A DNA stretch of 64,000 nucleotides from Symbiodinium natans (GCA_905221605.1 CAJNDS010002200.1:421287-485286), one strand, 5' to 3'. Shown: positions 22,732 through 33,126, counted from the first letter of the stretch. Numbers and translations are program-made. The notes: a model not told the origin generated them from the letters alone.

Positions 22732-22812
22732 CAGTTTGGTGTTTTTGCCTGCTTCGTACATAATCTCACCTACTTTATTGACTGGAATCGGCTCCACACA
22801 TACTTCGTAGGG
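22732..22812 (-). CDS. Exon-like island VPIPVNKVGEIMYEAG type
   Basis: The frame reads PYEVCVEPIPVNKVGEIMYE then AGKNTKL up to CTG|GTTGAG. 27 codons, phase 0 at the donor. Only this frame and strand look coding. Confidence 0.55.
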
Positions 22813-23120
22813 TGTAGGAGATGAGCGGGTGCAGGGCATGGGGTTCGGGATTTAGGGCTTAGGGTTTAGGGTTTAGGGTTTAGGGTTTAGGGTTTAGGGG
22901 GCTTAGGGATGTAGGAGGGCTTAGAGGATCTAATGCTGAGGATCTTAGGGCTTTAGGAGGGTTGGGGAATGCAGACTTGCAAAGGTTCAAGTGCATTTAG
23001 CAGCCTGAAGTAAGTGAAAATTAAGTGGTTTAAGGAACCCAGTGTTAAGGGTGTTATGTGAGGGTGTACCCTAAACCCTAAACCCCAAACCCTGAACATG
23101 CAATTAGCTTTCTGGAACTC

Positions 23121-23186
23121 CTAAGAGCACATCGATCCCTTATCCGCGGGTCTGGGGGTGACTGGGCTCAAAGCTTCGGGCTTCTC
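23121..23186 (-). CDS. Exon-like island EKPEALSPVTPRPADK
   Basis: Follows TTACAG and ends in TAG after KGSMCS. Proline-rich. If truly terminal it would end a gene whose upstream exon is 23402-23506; a donor before the stop is possible. Confidence 0.4.
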   Translation of the reverse strand, partial: EKPEALSPVTPRPADKGSMCS

Positions 23187-23401
23187 CTGTAAGCATCCTG
23201 AACCCTATGCCCTACGCCCTAAACCCTAAACCCTCAGTCCTAAACCTTAACCCCTAAGCCCTACGCCCTAAGCCCTAAGCCCTAAGCCCTAAGCCCTAAA
23301 CTCTAAACCCTGAACCCAAAGCCCTAAACCCTAAACCCTAAACCCTAAACCCTAAACCCTAAACCCTAAACCCTAAACCCTAAACCCTAAACCCTAAACC
23401 C

Positions 23402-23506
23402 TCTGGAAATGAAGCATCCTGCCAGTCTTCTGATGCCAGAGCCCTGCACCCCTGCCTCCATCACCGCATCCATCGTCCTGTCATAGAAGGATGTTTTGTG
23501 TGTAGA
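23402..23506 (-). CDS. Exon-like island FYDRTMDAVMEAGVQG
   Basis: 35 open codons: STHKTSFYDRTMDAVMEAGV then QGSGIRRLAGCFISR. Its upstream border overlaps one copy of a 20-bp direct repeat (23484-23503 and 23651-23670) that flanks telomeric arrays. Confidence 0.55.
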
Positions 23507-24230
23507 CCCTAAACCCTAAACCCTAAACCCTAAACCCTAAACCCTAAACCCTAAAGCCTAACCCTAAACCCTAAACCCTAAACCGTAGAGGTTGCTCAGG
23601 TTTAGGGATTTAGGGTTAAAAGTTTAGGGATATCATAGGGTTTCCTGCTTTAGAAGGATGTCTTGCGTGTCGGGGTTGACAGGGTGTAGGGTCCTGGGAT
23701 TAGGGTTGTAAGGATGTAGGGTTTAGGGTGATAGGGTTTAGGGCTATAGGGTTATAGGGTTATAGGGGGTTTATAGGGTTATAGGGTGAGAGGGTTTAGG
23801 GTGTGCGTGAGTGTGCAAGGCTTTGCATGAAAGCAGATGCCCTGAACCCCAAAACAAAACGGCTGGGCATGTCAGAGCCCGCGAAACCGTCCAAAAGCCC
23901 TACTTGGAGGTGCATGGCACTTGTTAACCAATTCTAACTGTATTTGTAACTGTACTTATAACCTGATTAGGGCAATTAAGGGGGCTTATAAGTGGCTCAT
24001 ATAAGTACAGCTACCACCGGAAAAAAAGTACCATAAACCTCCAAGTAAACCCCTTTGGTTGGTCACATGGGCCCTCCGTATGGGCCCTTAACTGGGGACC
24101 CCTTCTAATGCCCCCTGCATACCCGATTTTTTCCCGAGGGCCCATACGTCACAACCCTTTGGAGAAGGTAAGGGACCAGAATAAGGGTTTCGGGTTTAGG
24201 GTTTAGGGTTTAGGGTTTAGGGTTTAGGGT

Positions 24231-24420
24231 TTGGGGAAAAATACCCTTGGAAAACCCCAAAACCCGCAAACCTATGCATTCCGGTGCCTGCTGAAAACTC
24301 CCCGGGACTCGAAAACGCTCCGAAAGCAAGAAGGTTTTATGCAGGTTCCAGAAAATCTCTATTCGAGGGGTTTAGGGCCGGTGCTCGGCCAGGCTGGGGC
24401 CTCCTGGAGAAAACACCGAG
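24231..24420 (+). CDS. Open plus frame partly made of heptamer-like sequence
   Basis: Reads PQTYAFRCLLKTPRDSKTLR then KQEGFMQVPENLYSRGLGPV and ASWRKHRG. The 5' and 3' ends are telomere-like, so only the central part could be coding. Unrecognised. Confidence 0.3.
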
Positions 24421-25026
24421 GGTTTAGAGTTTCGGGTTCAGGGGTCTCTTTTCAATGGGGTTTGGGGTTTAGAGCTTTGGGCTTCGGGGTATCCAAATTC
24501 AATCTCGGGGGGGCCTCTTGGTGGGTCTCACTTGTTGTATGTTTTTGTAGCTTAGGGTACCAAGGATTGCAGTGAATGCCCCCACTTGTTGCAAGTAGAG
24601 TTGCAAGGGCTAAATTGGGTTTAGGGTCTGGGGTTTAGGGTTAGGGGGTAGAACTGAGGTCGTGGTCCTACATACAACTAGTGCAATAAGGGGGCGCGAT
24701 GTCGACTTTTTGCTATGTGCTAAAGCCTCAAGCGTCAAAGAATTGCACACCGAAAACCACCTAAACCCCTACACACGTATACACACACACACACACACCC
24801 ACAGATATATATATATATATATATACACACATACATATATAAGTAGGGTTCTGAATATATGGGTATCCCCAAAAGGACACCCCATGTATACACATCCACA
24901 ACATTCCGAGCGCCTACCTGGGTTTTGGGGCTATAGTTTAGGGTTTAGGGTTTAGGGTTTAGGGTTTAGGGTTTAGGTTTTAGGGTTTAGGTTTTAGGGT
25001 TTAGGTTTTAGGGTTTAGGGTTTAAG

Positions 25027-25076
25027 ATGGAGGCGTGCTGCCTGCTGTCCTGCAAGGCCAGGGCCAGCTCAGGGTG
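25027..25076 (-). CDS. Short exon-like island HPELALALQDSRQHASI
   Basis: A 55-bp unique island between heptamer arrays, open on the minus strand; the plus strand is also open (MEACCLLSCKARASSGC). Strand undecided. Confidence 0.3.
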
Positions 25077-25082
25077 CAAGGT

Positions 25083-25124
25083 TTTTAGGCTTTAGGCTTT
25101 AGGCTTTAGGCTTTAGGCTTTAGG
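25083..25124 (+). repeat. TTTAGGC variant array, about 6 copies
   Basis: Homogeneous variant run next to canonical arrays; a TCTAGGG run follows at 25712-25755. Confidence 0.9.
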
Positions 25125-25602
25125 GCTGGGTTTAGGGTTTAGGGTTTAGGGTTTAGGGTTTAGGGTATAGGGTATAGGGTTTAGGGTTTAGGGTTGAGGG
25201 TTTAGGGTTTAGGGTTTAGGGTCTATAGGGTCTAGGGTTTAGGGTTCAGGGTTCAGGGTTCAGGGTTTAGGGTTTAGGGTTTAGGGTCTCGGGTCGAGGG
25301 TTTAGGGTTTAGGGTTTAGGGGTTCTAAGGCTCAGGATGTGGGGTTTAGAGGTGCAGGGCTGTAAGGAACCGTCCACCCCTACTTGGAGGTTCAGGGTGC
25401 TTATAGCCACAACTGTACTTATCAGCTTATAAGCCCCGTAAATGCTCTGAGTAGGTTACAAGTAGACTTATAAATGGAGTTATAAGTACCCGTGACCCGA
25501 AACCCCTAAATCCTGAAGCCTTAAACCCTAAACCCTAAACCCTGAACCCTAAACCCTAAACCCTAAACCCTAAACCTCCAAGCAAAACCCATGCACACCC
25601 CC

Positions 25603-25658
25603 CTGAGCGCCCCACCAGCAGACCTCGGAACTCATATCGTCGAAGCCGGGAAGGATAC
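25603..25658 (-). CDS. Exon-like island ILPGFDDMSSEVCWWGAQ
   Basis: Starts after GCACGCAG and ends at a G run. Only the minus frame lacks stops over the full island. Confidence 0.4.
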
Positions 25659-25819
25659 CTGCGTGCGGCCCTAAACGTTTAGGGGGGTTAGGGTTTAGGG
25701 TTTAGGGTTTAGGGTCTAGGGTCTAGGGTCTAGGGTCTAGGGTCTAGGGTCTAGGGTTTAGGGTTTAGGGTTTAGGGTTTAGGGTTTAGGGTGCAGGGTG
25801 CAGGGTTTAGGTCACTTAG

Positions 25820-25935
25820 GGGACCCTGCCTTACAGGCCGACACCGACATGTCTGCATTTTCTTGGTACGTAGTATACAGACACCCAACGAAGTCTTGGC
25901 GAGTCTACAACAAAGAAGGTGCTGGGCTTTCGAGG
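25820..25935 (+). CDS. Exon-like island DPALQADTDMSAFSWYVVYR, plus strand
   Basis: Begins after TTAG and continues HPTKSWRVYNKEGAGLSR, ending exactly where the array begins with donor-like GTTTAGGG. 38 codons, phase 0 at the donor. First clear member of a plus-strand block. Confidence 0.55.
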
Positions 25936-26017
25936 GTTTAGGGTTTAGGGTTTGGCTTTTGGGTGGAGACCCTACATCCCTACACCCTAAGGGCAGAGGA
26001 CTTTGCGCTGCACCCTA

Positions 26018-26277
26018 TACTTGCAGGCTCATGGTACTTATGCACCAATTATAACTGTACTTATAACACACTTATGTGCCCCTTAGCTGCCCTAATAAGG
26101 TTCTAAGTACAACTATAAGTACCGTTACATGGCTGCACTTAGTAATGTAGCTACAAATTTAGTTTTTAGCTGCCTTATTAAGAAACCCAATAAACCCAAA
26201 AAGGCTAAGGATCTAAAGTTACAGTAAAGGAACAGACCGGTTATAATTGGTTCGTAAGTACCATGAACCTCCAAGTA
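26018..26277. mobile_element. Family B element split by a family C insertion
   Basis: Left end TACTTGCAGGCTCATGG and right end CCATGAACCTCCAAGTA flank the family C copy at 26131-26232. Confidence 0.8.
26131..26232 (+). mobile_element. MITE-like family C, copy 3, nested in a family B element
   Basis: Interrupts the family B element 26018-26277, whose inner ends GTACC and GGTTATAATTGG lie on either side, so it inserted later. Confidence 0.8.
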
Positions 26278-26404
26278 ATACCCTGAAGGTGTGCCAGGTA
26301 TGGGGCAAGAGGGGGGAGGGACTGGGAAGCCCAGACGAACCCTAAACCCTAAACCCTAAACCCTAAACCCTAAACCCTAAACCCTAAACCCTAAACCCTA
26401 ACCC

Positions 26405-26470
26405 TAAACGTAGCTGCGGGGCTCCGTCAGCCTTTGGAGCAGACTCTGTTGTGCAGCTTCACGGAAATCC
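26405..26470 (-). CDS. Exon-like island DFREAAQQSLLQRLTEPRSY
   Basis: The minus frame PDFREAAQQSLLQRLTEPRS reads cleanly and meets GTTTAGGG. It lies inside an otherwise plus-strand block, which is a caution. Confidence 0.4.
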
Positions 26471-26749
26471 GGGTGTAGGGTTTAGGGTTTAGGGTTTAGG
26501 GTTTAGGGTTTAGGGTTTAGGGGGCCGAAAGCCTAAGCCCAAAACCCCACTCACCTTGGGGCCGAAAACAAACCCTAAAATTGGGGTCATACACCCTCTA
26601 CCTTGGGGACGAAAATGAACCTCAAATTGAGAGGCATATACCCTTTTATACAAAAGTTCCGATTCAGGTAGATAAGCCGAAACCCTAAATCCTAAACCCT
26701 AAACCCTTTTAGGGTTCCTTGGCTCCCCACTCACTCGCTTTTTCTGCAG

Positions 26750-26836
26750 CGCGAATTGAGGGCATGTGGTTCGACGCGTGGTTTTCGCATGTCAAAGCCG
26801 GCTTAACGAAGTCACTGGCTGCCCCCGATTTTCGGC
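26750..26836 (+). CDS. Exon with TTTTTCTGCAG acceptor
   Basis: The strongest textbook acceptor in the window precedes RIEGMWFDAWFSHVKAGLTK then SLAAPDFR. A GC donor (CGGC|GCTTAG) lets it join in phase to 26907-26962 across a heptamer array. Confidence 0.6.
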
Positions 26837-26906
26837 GCTTAGGGTTTAGGGTTTAGGGTTTAGGGTTTAGGGTTTAGGGTTTTGGGTTGTGCGGGGGCAT
26901 CACCAG

Positions 26907-26962
26907 TTGAGGAAGCCACCGCTATGCGCAGGACCGCTGGAGAGAAGCTGAAGAGTTGGCGG
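26907..26962 (+). CDS. Exon EEATAMRRTAGEKLKSWR
   Basis: After ATCACCAG the frame continues the previous exon (DFR-LEEATAMRRTAGEKLKSW) and ends at TGGCGG|GTTTAGGG. The donor is the first heptamer of the following array. Confidence 0.55.
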
Positions 26963-27371
26963 GTTTAGGGTTTAGGGTTTTTAGGGTCTAGGGTTTAGGC
27001 TTTTAGGGTTTGGGGCTTAGGGTTTTAGGGTCTAAGGCTTAGGGTTCAGCCCGAATCTAGACCCGACAGCTTAAACCCCGAAGTGCTAGACTTCCAACTT
27101 CCAAGAAGGCTTCGTCAACCATCAGGACAACCAGTCTCCTCAGGTTCTTGGGGTTAAGGGCTGAGGATTTGGGATTGATTTTTTTGGGGTTTGAGGTATA
27201 GAGTTTCTAGTTTCGGGTGTAGGGCTTAGGATCAATGTACAGGCTGGCTGAAAAGCATCGCACACTTGACATGTAAACGTGGTGCCTCTTTGGCGCGCTT
27301 AATCAGGTTTCGAGAAACGGGTATAACGACTCAGGGTAGTCTATCTGAGTATGAAGTGCTTTATTGTGGAC

Positions 27372-27443
27372 TTAAAGCCTCTTGAGCGGTCCTGTATTCC
27401 TGGCTAAGAAAACGTTATCCAAGCTCTCTGTAGCTGCAGACTC
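27372..27443 (-). CDS. C-terminal exon-like island after CCTTGCAG
   Basis: Reads ESAATESLDNVFLARNTGPL then KRL and TAA. Good acceptor; minus strand although neighbours are plus. Unrecognised. Confidence 0.45.
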   Translation of the reverse strand, partial: ESAATESLDNVFLARNTGPLKRL

Positions 27444-27805
27444 CTGCAAGGGGCTCAACGGCGCCGATTGGGGTCGTGGGTTTAGGATATGAAACAGGGT
27501 TTATATTTCTGTTTTTGGTGAGTGCATATAAGGTTCCTTTTTAATATTGGTGAGTGCATATATTTGGTGTCCTTTTGGGGGTACAAGAAATATATACCCT
27601 ACTTCATATGAGAGTGAACCTCCCAAGGACACCGCGAAAAGGGCCTGGCTGGAAGCTTGCGTGGGGGACTTAGAATATCTTGAAGGGTACTGACTGGATT
27701 CTTCTGTTTCAAGATTCAGATGGTGCCGCGGCCCCCGTCCCCCAGGAGCCAAAACCGTAAACCCGAAATCCTAAACCCCAAACCCTAAACCCAAACCCTA
27801 AATCC

Positions 27806-27889
27806 GTGTGTTTGCTTGGGACTGATACGAGCAACCATCTCCAAGAGAAGTGGGGAAAAGAAGCCGCCCCCTGGCCGTATCTTAGGGGA
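27806..27889 (+). CDS. Exon-like island CLLGTDTSNHLQEKWGKEAA
   Basis: Plus frame continues PWPYLRG into a MITE-like element of the family at 53069-53209. Borders not clear. Confidence 0.35.
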
Positions 27890-28153
27890 GTCACATGGTC
27901 CCTTCATACGGGTCCGATTGTATACCCTTCATATACCCTAAACCCTATAACCCTAAACCCAAAACGCCAAAACCCAAGGGGCCTACATCAGAACCCTGCA
28001 AAGGAGGTCAGGGGATAGGGTTTAGGGGGGTCCAGGGCTTAGGATTTGGGGTTTAGGGTTTAGGGATTCGGGTGTTTAGGGTTTAGGCTTAGGGCTTAGG
28101 GTTTTGGGGTTTACGGCTTCAGGAAGTCTAGGGGGCTTGCGGGTTTTGCACAG

Positions 28154-28252
28154 CTCTGTAGCCTGAGAGTGCGAGACATGTCTTACTCCTCACTGCGACT
28201 TCTGTGGCTGGAGGAGAAAAAGAATCAGGACCGGAGGCGTGGCTGTCGCAGG
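28154..28252 (+). CDS. Exon-like island VRDMSYSSLRLLWLEEKKNQ
   Basis: After TTTTGCACAG the frame reads LCSLRVRDMSYSSLRLLWLE then EKKNQDRRRGCRR and meets GTTCGG. 33 codons in phase 0. Basic C-terminal half. Confidence 0.55.
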
Positions 28253-28565
28253 GTTCGGGTTATACTGTTTAGTCCGCACAGGGTTTAGGGTTTAGGGTTT
28301 AGGGCTTTGCGTTGACACGAGACTACCCCAAAACGCTACAATCTTTTGCTGTAGTTCTGCTGAAGCGAGCTCTGCACCCGAAAACCCTAGACTCTAAACC
28401 CTGAATCCCTAAAACCCTACTGTAAACTCCGAGACCCAAGCCCTGTAGGGTTTAGGGCTTGTCGACGGTAAGCATCCCAGCAACCCCCCAAACCTGCTCC
28501 TCCCGAGTTTGCACCCATCAACCCCAAAAAGTCAACACCCTTAAACTCCGAAGCCCCCAAACCAA

Positions 28566-28633
28566 TAAACTCCTAAACTCCTAAACTCCTAAACTCCTAA
28601 ACTCCTAAACTCCTAAACTCCTAAACTCCTAAA
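28566..28633 (+). repeat. CTCCTAAA octamer array, about 8 copies
   Basis: Homogeneous octamer derived from the heptamer by insertion. Confidence 0.9.
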
Positions 28634-28751
28634 CCCTAATTAAACCCCTAGTCTCCTAAACCCCAACCCCAGCGGGGGCACGAAACCCCACATATCCTGA
28701 ACCCCTGAACCCCTGAAGCCCTAAACCCTAAACCCTAAACCCTAAACCCCT

Positions 28752-28855
28752 AAGTCTGCTTTTGAGGGCTCTGCTCACTGCCCACGGTCCCGGAAGTGGA
28801 GACTTGCGGTCTCACCAGGTTTCAGGCCGGAGGCTACTCTTGGGCCCTTGTTAGG
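28752..28855 (+). CDS. Exon-like island AFEGSAHCPRSRKWRLAVSP
   Basis: Plus frame open across the island, continuing GFRPEATLGPLL. The minus strand is partly open. Unrecognised. Confidence 0.35.
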
Positions 28856-28994
28856 GGGTTTAGGGTTTAGGGTTTAGGGTTTAGGGTTTAGGGTTTAGGG
28901 TTTAGGGTTTAGGGTTTGGGTTTAGGGTTTAGGGTTTAGGGTTTATGGCTTAGGGGGCTTAGGGTTTTTGGGTTTAGGCTTTAGGGCTCGAGAG

Positions 28995-29060
28995 TTGTTG
29001 GCTTCACTGAAATAAATCATGAGAAAGCTTTACATGCTTCACATTCTGACAGCTTCCAGG
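28995..29060. other. Short unique segment, no coding call
   Basis: Between arrays; a TTTATTTCAG on the minus strand could be an acceptor but no good frame follows. Confidence 0.3.
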
Positions 29061-29082
29061 GTTTAGGGTTTGGGGTTTAGGG

Positions 29083-29165
29083 CAACACCCAAACCGTCCA
29101 AACTGAATTGTAAAGCGGGACGTTCTGGGCATTGGACAAAGGGTTGTGCTTCTCTTCTTGGCCCT
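29083..29165 (-). CDS. Exon-like island KRSTTLCPMPRTSRFTIQFG
   Basis: Minus frame open across the island between arrays. Strand at odds with neighbours; low confidence. Confidence 0.3.
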
Positions 29166-29214
29166 AAACCCTAAATCCTAAGCCCTAAACCCTGAACCCT
29201 GAGCCCTAAACCCT

Positions 29215-29320
29215 AAATTCGGCGCATGTTCTGGCTTACGGGGTGCAGCTGGGATGCCAATCGGATGCCTATCTTGGCAGTTTGAGCCAACTCCCTGAAT
29301 CCTTGACCCTACGCCTTTTA
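29215..29320 (+). CDS. Exon-like island VLAYGVQLGCQSDAYLGSLS
   Basis: Plus frame continues QLPESLTLRLLG until the array. Frame NSAHVLAYGVQLG extends to the upstream heptamers. Unrecognised. Confidence 0.45.
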
Positions 29321-29463
29321 GGGTTTAGGGTTTAGGGTTTAGGGTCTCATGCCGGCGGGAGAATGTGAATGCTGACGGCCCACGGCCCAACCATCTGTGA
29401 GGTTTGCAACCTGCTCCCCACCCGGGATTCGCATTGAATCAGTATCAGGCTTGCATTTGCAGA

Positions 29464-29510
29464 GGCCATTCTGGCGACATGGACACCGCAATGGCCCAAC
29501 GAAACCTACA
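29464..29510 (+). CDS. Exon-like island AILATWTPQWPNET after TTTGCAG
   Basis: Classical acceptor GCTTGCATTTGCAG precedes a short open frame that runs into telomere-like sequence. Confidence 0.4.
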
Positions 29511-29638
29511 CCCTACATACTAAACCTCAACCCCTAAACCCTAAACCCTAAACCTTAAACCCTAAAAACTAAACCCTAAACCCTAAACCCTAAAAACTAA
29601 ACCCTAAACCCTTAACCCCTAAACCCTACACCCCATTG

Positions 29639-29714
29639 GTCCTCTTGTTCCACCATACTCGGCTTCGGCAGCTGGGGGAGGGGGAACCCTTCGACCCTGA
29701 ACATGTCAGACTGG
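29639..29714 (+). CDS. Exon-like island VLLFHHTRLRQLGEGEPFDP
   Basis: Continues EHVRL and ends at CTGG|GTTTAG. Plus-strand block. Unrecognised. Confidence 0.5.
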
Positions 29715-30060
29715 GTTTAGTGTTTAGGTTTTATAGGCTTGGGCTTTATAGGTTTAGGGTTTAGGGTTTAGGGTTTAGGGTAAGGGTTAAGGGTTTAGGG
29801 TTTAGGGTTTAGGGTTTAGGGTTTAGGGTTTAGGGTGTAGGGCTTAGGGTGTAGGGTGTAGGGCTGGTACTCTTCAGTCGGGCATCCGTCTTCCTCTGCT
29901 CAGCTGCATCCCAGAACTTCTAGTGCTCTTGGTGCAGGGCTGTTGGGTGATGCTACTGGCGTTGCCGCTCGTCTTGTTACGGGCACTGGCCCTAAACCCT
30001 AAACCTTAAACCCTAAACCCTAAACCCTAAACCCTAAACCCTAAACCCTAAACCGCTAAG

Positions 30061-30168
30061 CAGAGGCCAGGATTGCAGTTGCCCAGTCTGCGTTGAAACA
30101 GCAGGCAGGAAGAGACATGCACAGCTGCCCGCCCCAACGTATGTCATTGACCTGTAGAATGCCGACTC
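30061..30168 (+). CDS. Exon-like island ARIAVAQSALKQQAGRDMHS
   Basis: Begins after CTAAG and continues CPPQRMSLTCRMPT, ending at ACTC|GTTTAGGG, again a heptamer donor. 36 codons. The minus strand carries stops. Confidence 0.5.
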
Positions 30169-30375
30169 GTTTAGGGTTTAGGGTTTAGGGTTTAGGGTGT
30201 AGGGTTTAGGGTTTAGGGTTTAGGGTTTAGGGTTTAGGAATTAGGGTTACCCACATCCGGCAACCCTACACTACATCAGAGAACCTACACTAGGTACATT
30301 TTCAACCATCCCCGACAAGTTCTAGCCAGGGATCCATCATTAAGGGTTCAGGGCGTTGGGATTGTGCTCCCTAAG

Positions 30376-30462
30376 CCCGAATTTACGAACATAACCCCTG
30401 TGCCAGGGCTCTACACCATCCAGCAAAGCGCGATAAGGATTGCTAAGTCCCAGAAGGCATAA
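30376..30462 (+). CDS. C-terminal exon-like island PVPGLYTIQQSAIRIAKSQK
   Basis: After CCCTAAG the frame reads PKPEFTNITPVPGLYTIQQS then AIRIAKSQKA and TAA. Coding-like and the only open frame. Confidence 0.5.
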   Translation, partial: PEFTNITPVPGLYTIQQSAIRIAKSQKA

Positions 30463-30631
30463 CCCTACACCACCTCATTGATACAAGGTAAGGGTTTAGG
30501 GTTTAGGGTTTCGGGTTTAGGGTTTAGGGTTTAGGGTTTAGGGTTTAGGGTTTAGGGTTTAGGGTCTAGGGTCTAGGGTTTAGGGTTTAGGGTTTAGGGT
30601 CTAGGGTCTAGGGTTTAGGGTTTAGGGTTAG

Positions 30632-30757
30632 ACTCTACGGGTCGGCAAACCACAATGGTTCTTCGATGGCCAGCTTCCCTTCAGGGAGTCTGGCGCAATG
30701 CGCAATCAGCATGCTTTTGCAGATTTCCAATTCCTCCGAGGGCCCAAAGCAAACTAG
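30632..30757 (+). CDS. 42-codon C-terminal exon-like island ending in TAG
   Basis: After GGTTAG the frame reads TLRVGKPQWFFDGQLPFRES, GAMRNQHAFADFQFLRGPKA, N, stop. Well-formed and clearly better than the other frames. It may end the plus-strand gene of this block. Confidence 0.55.
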   Translation, partial: TLRVGKPQWFFDGQLPFRESGAMRNQHAFADFQFLRGPKAN

Positions 30758-31324
30758 GGCTTCTGTGAGTGTCTGTTGATGGAGGGGTTTAGGGGTAGGG
30801 TTTAGGGTTGAGGGTTTAGGGTTGAGGGTTTAGGGTTTAGGGTTGAGGGTTGAGGGGTGAGGGTTTACGGTTTGAGGTTTAGGGTTCAGGGGGAGGTGAG
30901 GGGGGGGTTGGGGGGGGGGGGGGGAGGCGGTAGGGGGCATGGGGGGAAGGGACAAAAGGCTTACGGTGGTTGTGGGCCAAAGGGGTGGCTTCAGCCAGGG
31001 GCTTCGGTGGCAGGACATTTTCGCTTTATGGGTCAAAGCCTATGACAGAAATTACACTACTCTTTTCGGGTTCCCGAACCCGAAACCGTAAGCCCTAATT
31101 AAACCCTAAACTATTTCTGCAGCGAGGGAAGGAAGAGGGACTATAACCTAAACCCTGAACTCGCTCTACATGCGTCGTTGCTTCTTAAGCGTTGGGGTTC
31201 CGGGGTTTGGGGGTTAGGATTTAGGGTTTAGGGGGTTTGGGTGTTAGGGTTCCGGGTTCGGGGTTCAGGGTTTAGGGTGTTAGAGATTTAGAGATGGCAT
31301 TCGAGGTTTTTTGGGGTTCAGGGC

Positions 31325-31450
31325 TTCCGGGGGCTCTCGGAGGAGTGAAAGCCGCTCTGGTCCAGCAGAACGGACGAACGCAGGTGGTACAGCGTGGCAC
31401 ATTTTGCTTGGGGTCCGCAGAAGGAGGGCGGTGGATCAGAGGGTTTAGGA
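31325..31450. CDS. Exon-like island open on both strands
   Basis: Plus: ALGGVKAALVQQNGRTQVVQ then RGTFCLGSAEGGRW. Minus: PSKMCHAVPPAFVRSAGPER then LSLLREPPE. I cannot choose between them. Confidence 0.35.
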
Positions 31451-32297
31451 TTTTGTTTGTTTTTTTTTCAGGTATATAGTCATGCCCAGCGATTGCAGCA
31501 CACCTCCTTTCTTTAGGGCTCTGGCTGGGCTTACCTCACTCTGAGGTCACCGGGGTGTAATTCAGGTTTAGGGGATGCGTCTCAGGTCAAGTTCGAACGC
31601 ATCAAAGACAAACCTCTAGGAAGACCCTGGCATACACTTTGTCTACTATGTGCTCAAGATCCCCCCTAAACATCTAGAATAAAAATCCCTATCTGGCTGT
31701 TATAAGGACCACTTTCTGGGTATCGAAACCAGAACTCTAAACTGGACTCAAGAGTAACCAAGGAAAAAAAAAACAAGCGTACCATTTTTGGTTAAAAGGG
31801 GTGTTCTTTGTGGGGGATGGTTTAGGGTTTAGGGTTTGGGGTTTAGGGTTTAGGGTTTAGGGTGTGGGGTTTCGGGTTTAGGATTTAGGGTGTGGGGCTT
31901 AGGGCTTAGAGTGTACCTCGTGGTCCTACTTGAGCTCAGGCATCCCCTGAGATCTCCTACGGCGCCCTGGCAAAGTTGTTGCGGGGTCCTCTCACCCCGG
32001 GCTTAGGGTTCAGGGTTTAGGGTTGCTAGGGCTGAGGGTTTAGGGCTTAGGCTTCTGCACAGAGTTCCCTCTTAAGGGGGATCCCCTGGAAGAGAGCAAA
32101 GCCCAGTAAAATCACGCCAAGAATTCGGATCTATCAGGAAACTTTTAGCCATTTCATGCAACCTCTCCCTTCGCTCCTTTTTTTGGGGTGAATCTGAACT
32201 TGCCTATAGGTGTTAGTACCTGAGAAGGGGACTAAGTAGGCTGCAGCAGTGGACTGGGTTTAGAGTTTCCATAGTTTGTACCAGATAATAAAGGTAG

Positions 32298-32515
32298 GGG
32301 CCTTAATAATTAGAAGAGTGTTTGGGTGGGTTATTATAGTAAAATCTTAAAGGGACGACAAGGCCTTAATGATTAGAATAGTGTTTGGGCGGGTTATTAT
32401 AGCATAATTATAAGGAGACGACAAGGGAATACTATTATTAGGGGCCTTAGCGATTAGAATAGTTTTTGGGGGGTTAAAGGTAGCATAATTTCAAAGGGAA
32501 GAGAAGGGTATACTA
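32298..32515. repeat. Three diverged tandem copies of a 65-80-bp AT-rich unit
   Basis: GGCCTTAATxATTAGAA followed by GTTTGGGxGGGTTATTATAG recurs at about 32300, 32364 and 32443. No coding frame. Confidence 0.8.
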
Positions 32516-32697
32516 TTAGTAACTATTCCGACCCCTAAAGCCCCCTCCTAAACCCCAAGACCCCAAACCCTAACTCCTCTCCGAGGATTTAGGAGTCCTA
32601 AGGGTTTGGGGTTTAGAGCTGAGGGTTTAGGGCTTAGGGTTCAGGGTTCAGGGTTTAGGGTTTAGGGCTTAGGGTTCAGGGTTTAGGGTTTTATAAG

Positions 32698-32806
32698 AAC
32701 CGGCTGAAATCCACCCCCCTGGTGCGGGCCCAGTTGAAGCAATCTGGCGTGACCCTGTTTGGCATCAGAATGAGTCGGACACGACCTGCTCATTCGGCTG
32801 ACCTCG
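32698..32806 (+). CDS. Exon-like island NRLKSTPLVRAQLKQSGVTL
   Basis: After TTATAAG the frame continues FGIRMSRTRPAHSADL and ends at CTCG|GTTTAGGG. 36 codons plus one base. Only this frame is open. One of the best plus-strand islands. Confidence 0.6.
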
Positions 32807-32880
32807 GTTTAGGGTTTAGGGTTTAAGTTTAGGGTCTAGGGTTTAGGGTCTAGGGTTTAGGGTCTAGGGTTTAGGGTGGA

Positions 32881-33032
32881 GTTGCTGAGTTCATAGGCCC
32901 CCCAAAAGTGTACGCTTTCAGCCTTACAGGGGGAGAAATAGTAACCCTAAACCCTAAACCCCAAACCCCAAACCCTAAACCCCAAACCCTAAATCCCGAA
33001 AAAGTGTAAAGTGCACTCTTTCAGCTGCGAAG
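32881..33032. mobile_element. Family I element interrupted by a telomeric array
   Basis: Aligns to 61010-61112 on both sides of a 50-bp CCCTAAA/CCCCAAA block at 32944-32993. Confidence 0.8.
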
Positions 33033-33126
33033 TGACTGGCCGCCGGGATGGCAACCTCGCCTCGTACCGACTGGCGCCGCACCAGCACTGCTTGGCCTTG
33101 CGGCGGACATCGACTGGGCATTGAGG
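33025..33126 (+). CDS. Exon-like island QPRLVPTGAAPALLGLAADI
   Basis: Frame LRSDWPPGWQPRLVPTGAAP then ALLGLAADIDWALR follows TTTCAG. The acceptor-like TTTCAG lies in the right end of a MITE (32881-33032), so either the MITE supplies a splice site or the exon begins further on. A second plus frame is also open. Confidence 0.4.
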
